DNA of 23,545 nt from Bacilli bacterium (GTDB lineage: Bacteria > Bacillota_I > Bacilli_A > RF39 > UBA660). The notes under the pieces are model-generated. The model saw only the letters and a list, made by a program, of their open reading frames with translations, was not told where the DNA came from and did not search any database. This document shows positions 16,402 to 22,271 of the stretch, piece after piece. The translations under genes were made by a program, and so were the position numbers. The stretch lies in the NCBI GenBank assembly GCA_016302505.1, contig JAEDNL010000018.1, forward strand, positions 1 through 23,545, written 5' to 3'. How positions within the stretch are numbered: position 1 is the first letter of the stretch; each line of letters opens with the position of its first letter.

Positions 16402-16441
16402 CTTCTTATGTTTACAACACACTTTTTCGCACTTTTCTATC
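16370..16441 (-). ncRNA. Putative ~72-nt small RNA (promoter-terminator unit)
   Basis: Transcription from the consensus promoter at 16448-16476 would start near 16441 and meet a terminator-like hairpin ending at 16370, giving an RNA of about 70 nt with no ORF. Its 5' half contains the repeated GTGCGAAAAAGTG stretch. It could be a free small RNA or the attenuated leader of the head-tail operon. The call rests on the promoter and hairpin only. Confidence 0.45.
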
Positions 16442-16447
16442 TCTTAA

Positions 16448-16476
16448 ATTATAGCATAATTATTTATTGTTGTCAA
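16448..16476 (-). promoter_or_regulatory. Perfect sigma-A promoter (TTGACA-17-TGCTATAAT)
   Basis: The minus strand reads TTGACA (16471-16476), a 17-nt spacer, and TATAAT (16448-16453), with TG one base upstream of the -10 (extended -10). Both hexamers and the spacing match consensus. It overlaps the last codons of the upstream 71-residue gene. It would drive transcription towards the portal and head genes. Confidence 0.85.
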
Positions 16477-16675
16477 CATCTCTTTTATAACTTTTTATAT
16501 GTATGTAGTGAGTAGGGTAGATTTCATATACTTCTATCATCTTACATTTGGGGCAAGGGTATTCTATTACTAAAGGAGTTCCTACTTCTATTCCCATTTT
16601 CTTTAGATTTTTATAATATTCTTCAATTTCTATCTTAAATAAATATCTTTTTGTAGATTTACATCTAATCTCCAC
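16460..16675 (-). CDS. Small CxxC protein following the large terminase
   Basis: 71 residues. A TTG at 16684 directly abuts the GGAG site and is too close, so the GTG at 16675 (VEIRCKSTKRYLFKIE), 9 nt after AAAGGAG, is preferred. One CPKC knuckle lies in the middle (PCPKCKMIEVYEIYP); with the single Cys near the N-terminus this may be a small Com-like zinc-binding domain. Its 3' end carries the consensus promoter for the next operon. Function unknown. Confidence 0.62.
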   Translation of the reverse strand: MEIRCKSTKRYLFKIEIEEYYKNLKKMGIEVGTPLVIEYPCPKCKMIEVYEIYPTHYIHIKSYKRDVDNNK

Positions 16676-16690
16676 TTTATTCAACTCCTT

Positions 16691-18067
16691 TTATACTACT
16701 GGTGCTCTATCAGTTTCTTTAAACTCAATTATGATATACCTTAAAGCATCTATGTGGTCATCAAACTCTTTTACATAGGCTTCTTTACCACTTTTAGCAC
16801 TTACTTTTAAGTCATATCTATAACTCTCTAATTCAAGCAATCCATCATCTTTACCACTATAAACTAATTCACCATTATCTGTTATATGCTTTATTGCTTT
16901 TTGCTTGTATATAAGCAAATATTCCTTATAGAACAAAGATTGCATATATTGAACTCCCTCAACTACATTATCCATACTTTTATTGATTAATGTATGTGAT
17001 ATATTATCAGCAATTAATCTATTATGGAAATGAGCAGCAGCACTATCTAATACCATAGTGGTAATAGGCACTTGTCCATATTCACTTTTTAGATACAATA
17101 AGAATAATCTTAATTGCTTGCTAAAATATTCAGTTGTAGGGTTGTCTTGTTCTTCTTTAGCATTATGATAGTAATACTCTAACCTTATTAATACCCATTT
17201 CTTATTTACTTTATCATAAGCAAGAGCAATAGGTACGAAGGCTGTCGCATGAACCGAACCATAGTCTATTCCTATTCCTATTTCTCTAAAAGCATAATTA
17301 TCAAGATTATCTATAGTGTTTATAGTATTGAATACTCTACCAGTAGCAAGTATCCATTTATTAAATATCTTTTGTTCTCTTAGGTTTCCGGGTGGGAACA
17401 TTTCTAATACCTTTCGCATTGCTTCCTCTGTTTTTATTTTAGGATTGTCATAAGGGAAGAAAGAATAATGTTTAGCATAAGGCTTCTTGTCTATGTAGTC
17501 TATCTTGTATGGATGATTTTCCCCACCCTCAACATTGAACGAATGTATAGTCTTTAAATAAGGATGGTCTGCATAAGATACTTGCCTACCAGGGAACTCA
17601 TTAAATGGCTCTCTTAAATTATCTTGTGAGTATATTCTAGCACTTTCATCTATCCACTCAAATATCAAAGGTTTACCTAATATCTTGTTGAATGCAAGAA
17701 CATTATTAAAACCAAAGAAATAGTATCTGATATTGTATATTTCAAGATACTTTTCATCAGTCTGCCACCTTAATATATAATCTCTTCCTTTTTCTAATTT
17801 CATATCATCTAAAAACTTTTTTAAAGGCTCTAATATGTTACCTTTTAATGTTTCTAAACTCCAACCAGTTATAGAACCGAAATAAGTTTCTTTTGGATTA
17901 TAATTATACAAGGCTTGTGCATATAAGATACACCCTAAACATATATCATAAGTCTTACCACTTTGAGTGCTTCCTAATACATATATTTCATTTAGATTAG
18001 GTCTAATTATATCATTTAGTAGTTGACTTTGCTTTTTTGATAGTGTTAGATTTAGACTTGTTTCCAT
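16691..18067 (-). CDS. terL: Terminase large subunit
   Basis: 458 residues, full length for a phage packaging motor. The ATPase domain has a Walker A motif GSTQSGKT (32-39) and Walker B LIFEWIDES with D140/E141. The nuclease domain has RNase H-like acidic residues in GIGIDYGS (about 265), MVLDSAA and FDDHIDALRY near the C-terminus. The protein cuts concatemeric DNA and pumps it through the portal. The ATG at 18067 follows GGGAG and lies 56 nt inside the 3' end of the upstream gene. No intron or frameshift is seen. Confidence 0.95.
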   Translation of the reverse strand: METSLNLTLSKKQSQLLNDIIRPNLNEIYVLGSTQSGKTYDICLGCILYAQALYNYNPKETYFGSITGWSLETLKGNILEPLKKFLDDMKLEKGRDYILRWQTDEKYLEIYNIRYYFFGFNNVLAFNKILGKPLIFEWIDESARIYSQDNLREPFNEFPGRQVSYADHPYLKTIHSFNVEGGENHPYKIDYIDKKPYAKHYSFFPYDNPKIKTEEAMRKVLEMFPPGNLREQKIFNKWILATGRVFNTINTIDNLDNYAFREIGIGIDYGSVHATAFVPIALAYDKVNKKWVLIRLEYYYHNAKEEQDNPTTEYFSKQLRLFLLYLKSEYGQVPITTMVLDSAAAHFHNRLIADNISHTLINKSMDNVVEGVQYMQSLFYKEYLLIYKQKAIKHITDNGELVYSGKDDGLLELESYRYDLKVSAKSGKEAYVKEFDDHIDALRYIIIEFKETDRAPVV

Positions 18068-18248
18068 TTTCCAACTCCCTATCTATTTCTTCAATTCTCT
18101 GAGTAGTCTTTCCTTGACACTCGTTACTTTCTATATCTTTAATTATTAATTCTTTCTTTTCTAATTTTAGTTTCTCCTCGGTAGATACAATCAAGCCATT
18201 ACTGTCCTTGATTAAATATCTATCTTCTCTCAATTTAATAAACTCCAT
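18012..18248 (-). CDS. Small charged protein overlapping terL
   Basis: 78 residues starting MEFIKLREDRYLIKD after AGGAGG. The middle is a charged helical stretch (STEEKLKLEKKELIIKDIES) and the C-terminus is Lys/Ser/Thr-rich (NGNKSKSNTIKKAKSTTK). The last 56 nt overlap the start of terL in another frame, long for this genome. It may be an accessory of packaging or an unrelated small gene. No family recognised. Confidence 0.55.
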   Translation of the reverse strand: MEFIKLREDRYLIKDSNGLIVSTEEKLKLEKKELIIKDIESNECQGKTTQRIEEIDRELENGNKSKSNTIKKAKSTTK

Positions 18249-18257
18249 ATTTACCTC

Positions 18258-18500
18258 CTATTTAAGTCTAAATACTTGTCCATTATCAGAATACATACCA
18301 TAGCCATTGCCTAAATCTTTATATACTCTTCCATTATGTAATTTGATTTTACTTTCTGCTGTTTTTGGAGTAGTAGAACCAACCTTAACAAACTTTGTAG
18401 GTATTTCTATTTTTTCTTCTTGAACTTGTGGATTAACTGGCTTATTATCTAAACTAATAACATCAACCTTTTTCTTTCCAGTGTTACTTTTTTTTGCCAT
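18258..18500 (-). CDS. Small basic protein, unknown
   Basis: 80 residues from the ATG at 18500 (MAKKSNTGKKKVDVISLD). A frame extending to a GTG at 18539 exists, but the excellent AAGGAGG site 8 nt before 18500 selects the internal start. The N-terminus is basic and disordered; the C-terminus (IKLHNGRVYKDLGNGYGMYSDNGQVFRLK) looks like a small beta module. It lies between the structured RNA region and the terL cluster. No family recognised. Confidence 0.62.
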   Translation of the reverse strand: MAKKSNTGKKKVDVISLDNKPVNPQVQEEKIEIPTKFVKVGSTTPKTAESKIKLHNGRVYKDLGNGYGMYSDNGQVFRLK

Positions 18501-18540
18501 TTCTGACACCTCCTTTTTCTTTTTAGTGTTATTAAACACT

Positions 18541-18790
18541 ACACCGATAATATGTCTAGTTTTCTAAAGTAGTTAGCCTGTTAGAAATATAGTGCCACAT
18601 TGGCGAACCTAACCTACACTTGCATATTATCAGTGTACTGCTTAATAGATACTGTACTAATGATATAAAGGTTTATGTTATATGCCTATAACACTTTGTG
18701 GTATCCTCCAAGAGAATTGTAAGCATAGAAACCACACTATTAACTTACTTTATTACCTTTTGCCCCTAGACTTTTATATATCATCAGTAC
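18541..18790 (-). ncRNA. Putative large structured RNA with pseudoknot, near terL
   Basis: The 309-nt gap at 18501-18809 has no credible ORF but carries long RNA helices. Helix A pairs GTACTGATGATATA (18777-18790) with TATATCATTAGTAC (18654-18667), 14 bp with one G-U. Helix B pairs TACACTGATAATATG (18623-18637) with CATATTATCGGTGTA (18540-18554), 15 bp with one G-U. GTCTAG (18766-18771), inside helix A, can pair with CTAGAC (18554-18559), inside helix B, making a long-range pseudoknot. Smaller hairpins include GTTAT-ATAAC near 18680, TGTGGT/ACCACA, and GCC-AATGT-GGC near 18600. A further hairpin ACTACC/GGTAGT lies at 18790-18807. No group I, group II or known riboswitch core is recognised. 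Confidence 0.6.
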
Positions 18791-18809
18791 ACTACCTATT
18801 AGGGTAGTA

Positions 18810-19160
18810 TTATAATTCATCTATTGTTAAATTATATATATATTCAAATAACTTTTTCTTAAGTTTATAAACTTCTGTTCTAACTCCTTTGGTATCTTCT
18901 ACTACCCATTTATTATTAATATAATCATAGTAGTAAAAGTCTGCTATGTAATATATAGGTCTTATCTTTTTCCCTTTAGCATTTGTGTATCCCTCTTGAA
19001 GCAAGAACTTTTTTTGTAATTCTAAATTACATATATAATCAGTACTTTCTAATAATTCAAGGTCTTTATATCTCTGCATTTCTTTTTTACTTGAAAATCT
19101 TATATCTTTATAATATGTTATTTCATTTTTATATTTATTTTTTTTTGTATATTCTTTCAT
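18810..19160 (-). CDS. DUF1064-family nuclease-like protein
   Basis: 116 residues, the usual length for the DUF1064 phage family. It carries a PD-(D/E)XK-like arrangement: E27 in FSSKKEMQRY, D74 in YIADFYY, and E88-x-x-K91 in VVEDTKG, followed by YKLKKKLFEYIYNLTIDEL. The family is related to endonuclease I-type and VRR-NUC-like folds and may cut branched DNA during replication or packaging. It overlaps the 3' end of the HNH gene by 26 nt with a weak ribosome site (AAGGG at a long spacing), so the overlap may be a result of HNH gene insertion. The activity is inferred from the fold. Confidence 0.78.
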   Translation of the reverse strand: MKEYTKKNKYKNEITYYKDIRFSSKKEMQRYKDLELLESTDYICNLELQKKFLLQEGYTNAKGKKIRPIYYIADFYYYDYINNKWVVEDTKGVRTEVYKLKKKLFEYIYNLTIDEL

Positions 19161-19629
19161 ATTTAAACAAATTCCCTTTCCTCAATTCTTTTGCATAACA
19201 ATTTCTACAAAGATTTCTACCTTTATTTTCTTTTTCTTCACCACATAATTTGCAAATAATCATATGTTTATTTTTTAAATTATGTAATCTTTTATGTTCA
19301 GAAGGAGTTAATAACATCAAATTTTCTATTCTGTTATCTAATTTATTTTCATTTATATGATGAACGTGTTCATTAGTTTTTAATTCTCTACCCAAATACT
19401 TCATCATTACAAGCCTATGTTCTTCTATTTGTTTACCATTATATTCAATATATTTGTATCCTGTGCTTTTTGATATATGTCCACCTTGCCAACTTTCTAT
19501 TGTATTATTATAATTTTTAAATTCGCTTTCACATTTTTTTGAGCAAAATCTATTTTTCCTTTTTCTTTTTAAATAACTTTTATAAATTTTAAATTCTTTT
19601 TTACAATTATCACAAATTATTGTTTCCAT
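19135..19629 (-). CDS. Free-standing HNH homing endonuclease-like protein
   Basis: 164 residues. An N-terminal four-Cys zinc knuckle (C6, C9, C29, C33) is followed by the HNH domain: EHRLVMMKYLGRELKTNE, then HVHHINENKLDNRIENLMLL and SEHKRLH, with catalytic H90/H91 and N99. The C-terminus has a second zinc knuckle (C126, C129, C141, C144). Such proteins are DNA nicking or cutting enzymes that often move between phage genomes. The gene has its own promoter and a folded 5' leader and sits between the terminase subunit genes, a common insertion place. It may be a homing endonuclease or assist packaging. ATG at 19629 follows AGGAGG. Confidence 0.88.
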   Translation of the reverse strand: METIICDNCKKEFKIYKSYLKRKRKNRFCSKKCESEFKNYNNTIESWQGGHISKSTGYKYIEYNGKQIEEHRLVMMKYLGRELKTNEHVHHINENKLDNRIENLMLLTPSEHKRLHNLKNKHMIICKLCGEEKENKGRNLCRNCYAKELRKGNLFKYERIYKKK

Positions 19630-19642
19630 ATTTTCCTCCTAT

Positions 19643-19726
19643 GAGGTAAAAAAGCACTTAATGACACCTAGGATTATTGTCGAGATAGTCCCTAGACATC
19701 ATTAAATGCTTTTTTACTACCTCGAC
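19643..19726 (-). promoter_or_regulatory. Folded leader with alternative helices upstream of the HNH gene
   Basis: The RNA starting near 19726 can form a long hairpin, GAGGTA..AAAAAAGCA..TTAATGA..TCTAGG against its complement ending in TACCTC (19643-19723). Alternatively, GTCGAGGTAGT (19716-19726) pairs with ACTATCTCGAC (19679-19689), 11 bp with one G-U, which crosses or competes with the long hairpin. The 3' arm CCTC can also pair with GAGG of the ribosome site through an ATAG loop. Such mutually exclusive pairings suggest a translation switch; the stem flanked by A- and U-runs could equally be a bidirectional terminator. Confidence 0.6.
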
Positions 19727-19732
19727 AAATTA

Positions 19733-19761
19733 ATTATATCATTTTTCTTTATTTTTGTAAA
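19733..19761 (-). promoter_or_regulatory. Sigma-A promoter for the HNH gene (TTTACA-17-TGATATAAT)
   Basis: TTTACA (19756-19761), a 17-nt spacer and TATAAT (19733-19738) with an upstream TG (extended -10) lie in the 212-nt gap after the small terminase gene. The predicted start at about 19726 coincides with the first base of the folded leader. The rest of the gap (19762-19841) is AT-rich with no visible gene. Confidence 0.72.
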
Positions 19762-19841
19762 TACTATCAAACTTTATTCCATTATATATAACTTTTTTAT
19801 TGTGATATTTGTTATTATTGCATAATTTCCCATTTATAACA

Positions 19842-20294
19842 TTAGTGTTCCTTATTATCATATAACACACTCTCTAAATTACTATTATCTACTACTTCTA
19901 ATTTTATTGTTGGAACATTTGTATTTGAATTATTACCATTACCATTCATTTCATTTACCTTTAATGATTTGTCTACTAATACACCATAAGCAGTTGCTAT
20001 ATCTTTGATATTCATTAATTCATCTTTATTTAATCTTTCTTCCATTTTTTCAAGACACAAATCTATAACTTTTTTTCTTTTTTCTTTAGTTTCTTCCATA
20101 TAATCTAGAATATCTTTTGTATTTTGTTGCTTTTTTTGTTCCATTTTTTCCAAAGCCATATCTTTATTATCTTTAATTATGGTTCTAACTGTTGTATCAG
20201 TAGTGTTATTTATTCTAGCAGTTTCAGAGTAATTACCATTATCAACATAATCAGCAATTATCTTTTTTTTCTGCTTATCTGTTAATTTAGTCAA
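19842..20294 (-). CDS. terS: Terminase small subunit
   Basis: 150 residues. The N-terminal ~40 residues form a helix-turn-helix (KLTDKQKKKIIADYV, then NYSETARINNTTDTTVRTII), the DNA-recognition part. A long charged helix (about 45-100, MEETKEKRKKVIDLCLEKMEERL) fits the oligomerisation core. The C-terminus is acidic and Asn-rich. It starts at a TTG, 11 nt after AAAGGAG; no better ATG is in frame. It recognises the packaging start and regulates TerL. TerS and TerL are separated here by 1.8 kb containing HNH, DUF1064, a structured RNA and two small genes. Confidence 0.8.
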   Translation of the reverse strand: MTKLTDKQKKKIIADYVDNGNYSETARINNTTDTTVRTIIKDNKDMALEKMEQKKQQNTKDILDYMEETKEKRKKVIDLCLEKMEERLNKDELMNIKDIATAYGVLVDKSLKVNEMNGNGNNSNTNVPTIKLEVVDNSNLESVLYDNKEH

Positions 20295-20374
20295 TTACTC
20301 ATCAACTCCTTTTATTTGACTACTTAATAATATCTTTTAATCTTTCGTTATTGCTTCTTATTAAATTTCAAATA

Positions 20375-20434
20375 TTATTTTAATTCTGCCATTTCTAAAT
20401 ATTTATTATTTAACTCTTCAACTAATTTTAACGC
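20375..20434 (-). pseudogene. Possible orphan 3' coding segment (20 codons)
   Basis: Directly after the structured element that follows the Dps-like gene there is an open segment reading ALKLVEELNNKYLEMAELK then TAA. Its codon use and amphipathic helical pattern look like the end of a protein, but it has no start codon or ribosome site. It may be the severed C-terminus of a gene interrupted by the element. An open run of 20 codons is not by itself unusual at this base composition. Confidence 0.3.
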
Positions 20435-20534
20435 CTATTATTAAATGGATGTCTGCTCTAATTGAGAAGCGTTATAGTCCAGACATTGCATATTATCTAT
20501 TCTGCGCTACCTATAATGGCAACGCTTGACTATA
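20430..20534 (-). other. Short structured element flanked by direct repeat AACGC
   Basis: A ~90-nt segment overlapping the stop of the Dps-like gene. On the minus strand: TATAGTC (20528-20534) is complementary to GACTATA (20473-20479); AAGCGTT (20521-20527) to AACGCTT (20467-20473); ATGTCTG (20480-20486) to CAGACAT (20449-20455). These interleave, so a pseudoknot or switching pairs are implied. AACGC occurs at both edges (20430-20434 and 20521-20525), like a target-site duplication. The rest of the 235-nt gap (20295-20374) shows nothing but the terS ribosome site. Confidence 0.5.
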
Positions 20535-20934
20535 AATTATTTCTATATAACTTGTAGTTTGATTCTATTCTATAAAATGTTTGCATATCTTGTAACTTGT
20601 TTATTACGTCTATTGGCAAGTTATTTATTCTGTTTATTTGTGCTACTATATTATTAAAGTAACCTTTTACTATTACAAAACTTTCTTTTTCTGTTCTGTC
20701 TATGATTTCTAACTCTTTATAAGAGTTTAGGCTTTCTTGTATAGTAGGCTCGTCTATTCCTATTGCTAGTCCTAACTCTGCTAAATAGTCTATATCTTCT
20801 TGAATCTTTTCATAATACTTACCTAAGACTTCGTGATTTCCAAACCAATTACCGCCTATTAAATGTCTATGTAATGTTTGTATGTTATTATAGTAGACTT
20901 TTAACATCTTTTCTAAGTTTTTATATTCTTCCAT
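20530..20934 (-). CDS. Dps-like ferritin family protein
   Basis: 134 residues, helical. The sequence LHRHLIGGNWFGNHEVLGKYY then EDIDYLAE matches the Dps pattern. H22, H34, D49 and E53 have exactly the spacing (12, 15, 4) of the Listeria Dps ferroxidase ligands H31, H43, D58 and E62. Dps proteins form 12-mers that oxidise iron, protect against peroxide and can bind DNA. Here one usual ligand position (38) is Gly. The protein is shorter than cellular Dps (150-180). The stop codon overlaps a structured element, so the native C-terminus may be altered. ATG at 20934 lies 2 nt after the preceding gene. A phage role is unknown. Confidence 0.75.
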   Translation of the reverse strand: MEEYKNLEKMLKVYYNNIQTLHRHLIGGNWFGNHEVLGKYYEKIQEDIDYLAELGLAIGIDEPTIQESLNSYKELEIIDRTEKESFVIVKGYFNNIVAQINRINNLPIDVINKLQDMQTFYRIESNYKLYRNNL

Positions 20935-20936
20935 AA

Positions 20937-21356
20937 TTACTCTCCTATCAATTTTGCTTCTTTTAGTATTTCTTCATTTAAGCCTTCAACATATTCAATT
21001 GCTTTTTCTTTACTATCATATGCTTTTGTTAAACCTAAACCATTTTTAACTACCCATACTTGTGATACTTCTACTTCGGCATCTACGATAGTTCCTTTAT
21101 CTTTTTCATTTTTAGTCTTAGTATATTTATCCACAGGCTTAGTAATTGTAATTTTATTATATTCAACATCTTTATCAATTATCATCTCAAATAATGCTTT
21201 CTTATAACTTATTTCATCTAATTCCATATATTCTACATTACATAATAGTTGTCCTGTAGGTATTAACATATAATTTCCTTTTTCATCTTCATATTTTGCT
21301 ATTTCTTTTGTTACCTTTGTTATATTTTTATTAAACTTAATTAAATCTCTTTCCAT
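20937..21356 (-). CDS. Hypothetical phage protein
   Basis: 139 residues, acidic and basic blocks mixed, no membrane segment. It starts MERDLIKFNKNITKVTKEIAKYEDEKG and has a central Lys/Thr-rich stretch (KPVDKYTKTKNEKDKGT) and a C-terminal helix (SKEKAIEYVEGLNEEILKEAKLIGE). The ATG at 21356 overlaps the end region of the Gp15-like gene by spacing of 3 nt; ribosome site AGGAGG lies within it. No family recognised. Confidence 0.6.
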   Translation of the reverse strand: MERDLIKFNKNITKVTKEIAKYEDEKGNYMLIPTGQLLCNVEYMELDEISYKKALFEMIIDKDVEYNKITITKPVDKYTKTKNEKDKGTIVDAEVEVSQVWVVKNGLGLTKAYDSKEKAIEYVEGLNEEILKEAKLIGE

Positions 21357-21359
21357 TTT

Positions 21360-21749
21360 TTATTTTCCTCCTAATTGACTTGTTTCTTTTAATCTTCCTT
21401 TTAAATTATCAAATACTTCTTTTGTAGGTATAAATATCTGAGGTATCTGATTAATTCTTCTTAATTCTCTCCAATACTTTCGCTCTTCCTTATCTTTTAT
21501 ACTTGCTATATTTATTGTTCTTGATTTTATTATATCATACAAAGGTTCGGTTTTAGGTACACTTCCTAATTTCTTTTTAAATTCAAATAAACCTAATTGC
21601 ATAAACTCTTTATATGAGATATTTTCATATCTACTACAATAAAAGGCATAGGCTTGGTCTAAGTCCTCTTGATAAGCAAAGCAAAATATTGTTTTATTGC
21701 TTGTTTTTTTGCTATAACTATTCTTTATTTCCCTCACTGGGAGTATCAT
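21360..21749 (-). CDS. Gp15-like tail assembly chaperone (T-like)
   Basis: 129 residues. The block FCFAYQEDLDQAYAFYCSRY, then the short hydrophobic helix, and especially IKDKEERKYWRELRRINQIP resemble the Bacteriophage Gp15 family, which is the second partner of the A118-type tail chaperone pair. These proteins keep the tape measure soluble during tail assembly. It overlaps the preceding gene by 32 nt in the +1 frame and has AAAGGA close to its ATG. Its position upstream of terS rather than between major tail and tape measure genes is unusual. Similarity is judged by eye. Confidence 0.5.
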   Translation of the reverse strand: MILPVREIKNSYSKKTSNKTIFCFAYQEDLDQAYAFYCSRYENISYKEFMQLGLFEFKKKLGSVPKTEPLYDIIKSRTINIASIKDKEERKYWRELRRINQIPQIFIPTKEVFDNLKGRLKETSQLGGK

Positions 21750-22188
21750 CTAGTCCTTTACTAATAATCTGTCCTAATTTGGAACTAAATAATTGTAGTT
21801 GCATTGGTTGTTCTGCTTCTGGTATATTATCAATACCCATATCATCAAATAAATCTTTTATGCTCTTACCAAATAATTTTTCTATCATTTCATTTAATAT
21901 AATTGCCTCTTCCAATTGAATATAAAACTTTTCATATTCTTGATAGTTAGTTTCATCATAAGTTATATGACCTTTTCCATCATCTTTTTTGATAATAAGG
22001 TCATTTTTTGTTATTCCTTGTTTACTTAATTCTTTATACATATTAAGTCTTGCTGTTGCTACTATTCCTTGCAATTTTTCAGCCATTTCAATTGTTCTTT
22101 TGAACTCAATAGATACTTCTTTTTTATCTTTGCTAGTATATACTAATTTGTAAGTATCTAAATCAATTTTAATAAATTCATATTTCAT
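21718..22188 (-). CDS. Probable tail assembly chaperone (G-like)
   Basis: 156 residues. N-terminal beta part (MKYEFIKIDLDTYKLVYTSKDKKEV), then a long helical segment (RTIEMAEKLQGIVATARLNMYKEL) and a core of FYIQLEEAIILNEMIEKLFGKSIKDLF, ending in a flexible acidic tail. The EEAI..LNEMIEKLFG pattern followed by an overlapping Gp15-like gene matches the gp14-gp15 chaperone pair of A118-like phages. The 3' end carries GGGAAAT, a lambda-type slippery heptamer in phase, but a -1 shift there meets TAA at once, so no fusion results. ATG at 22188 follows GGAGG. Assignment by overlap and pattern. Confidence 0.48.
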   Translation of the reverse strand: MKYEFIKIDLDTYKLVYTSKDKKEVSIEFKRTIEMAEKLQGIVATARLNMYKELSKQGITKNDLIIKKDDGKGHITYDETNYQEYEKFYIQLEEAIILNEMIEKLFGKSIKDLFDDMGIDNIPEAEQPMQLQLFSSKLGQIISKGLDDTPSEGNKE

Positions 22189-22271
22189 TTTTATCCTCCA
22201 ATTCTAAAAAAGTTAGAAATTATCAAACTCACTAAAGGCAAACCCATAATTTCATAAAAGAATATTTTATT

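Noticed and set aside
9061..18660. AGTACA-A/G-TATCTATT shared by the tape measure intron (about 9061-9077) and the 18.6-kb RNA (about 18640-18657)
   Set aside because: About 15 nt of AT-rich similarity in different structural contexts (P8 hairpin versus inter-helix spacer), so probably coincidental.
18541..18810. Second group I intron interpretation
   Set aside because: No R/S elements or P7 pair of the kind seen in the tape measure intron are found, and neither flanking gene looks interrupted: the DUF1064 C-terminus is complete and the next gene has its own ribosome site.
20445..20495. 16-codon ORF starting ATGCAATGTCTGG inside the structured element
   Set aside because: No ribosome site, and the sequence is better explained by the paired ATGTCTG/CAGACAT arms.
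20440..20534. tRNA or tRNA-like gene
   Set aside because: No T-loop consensus, acceptor stem or anticodon arm geometry; the helices interleave rather than form a cloverleaf.
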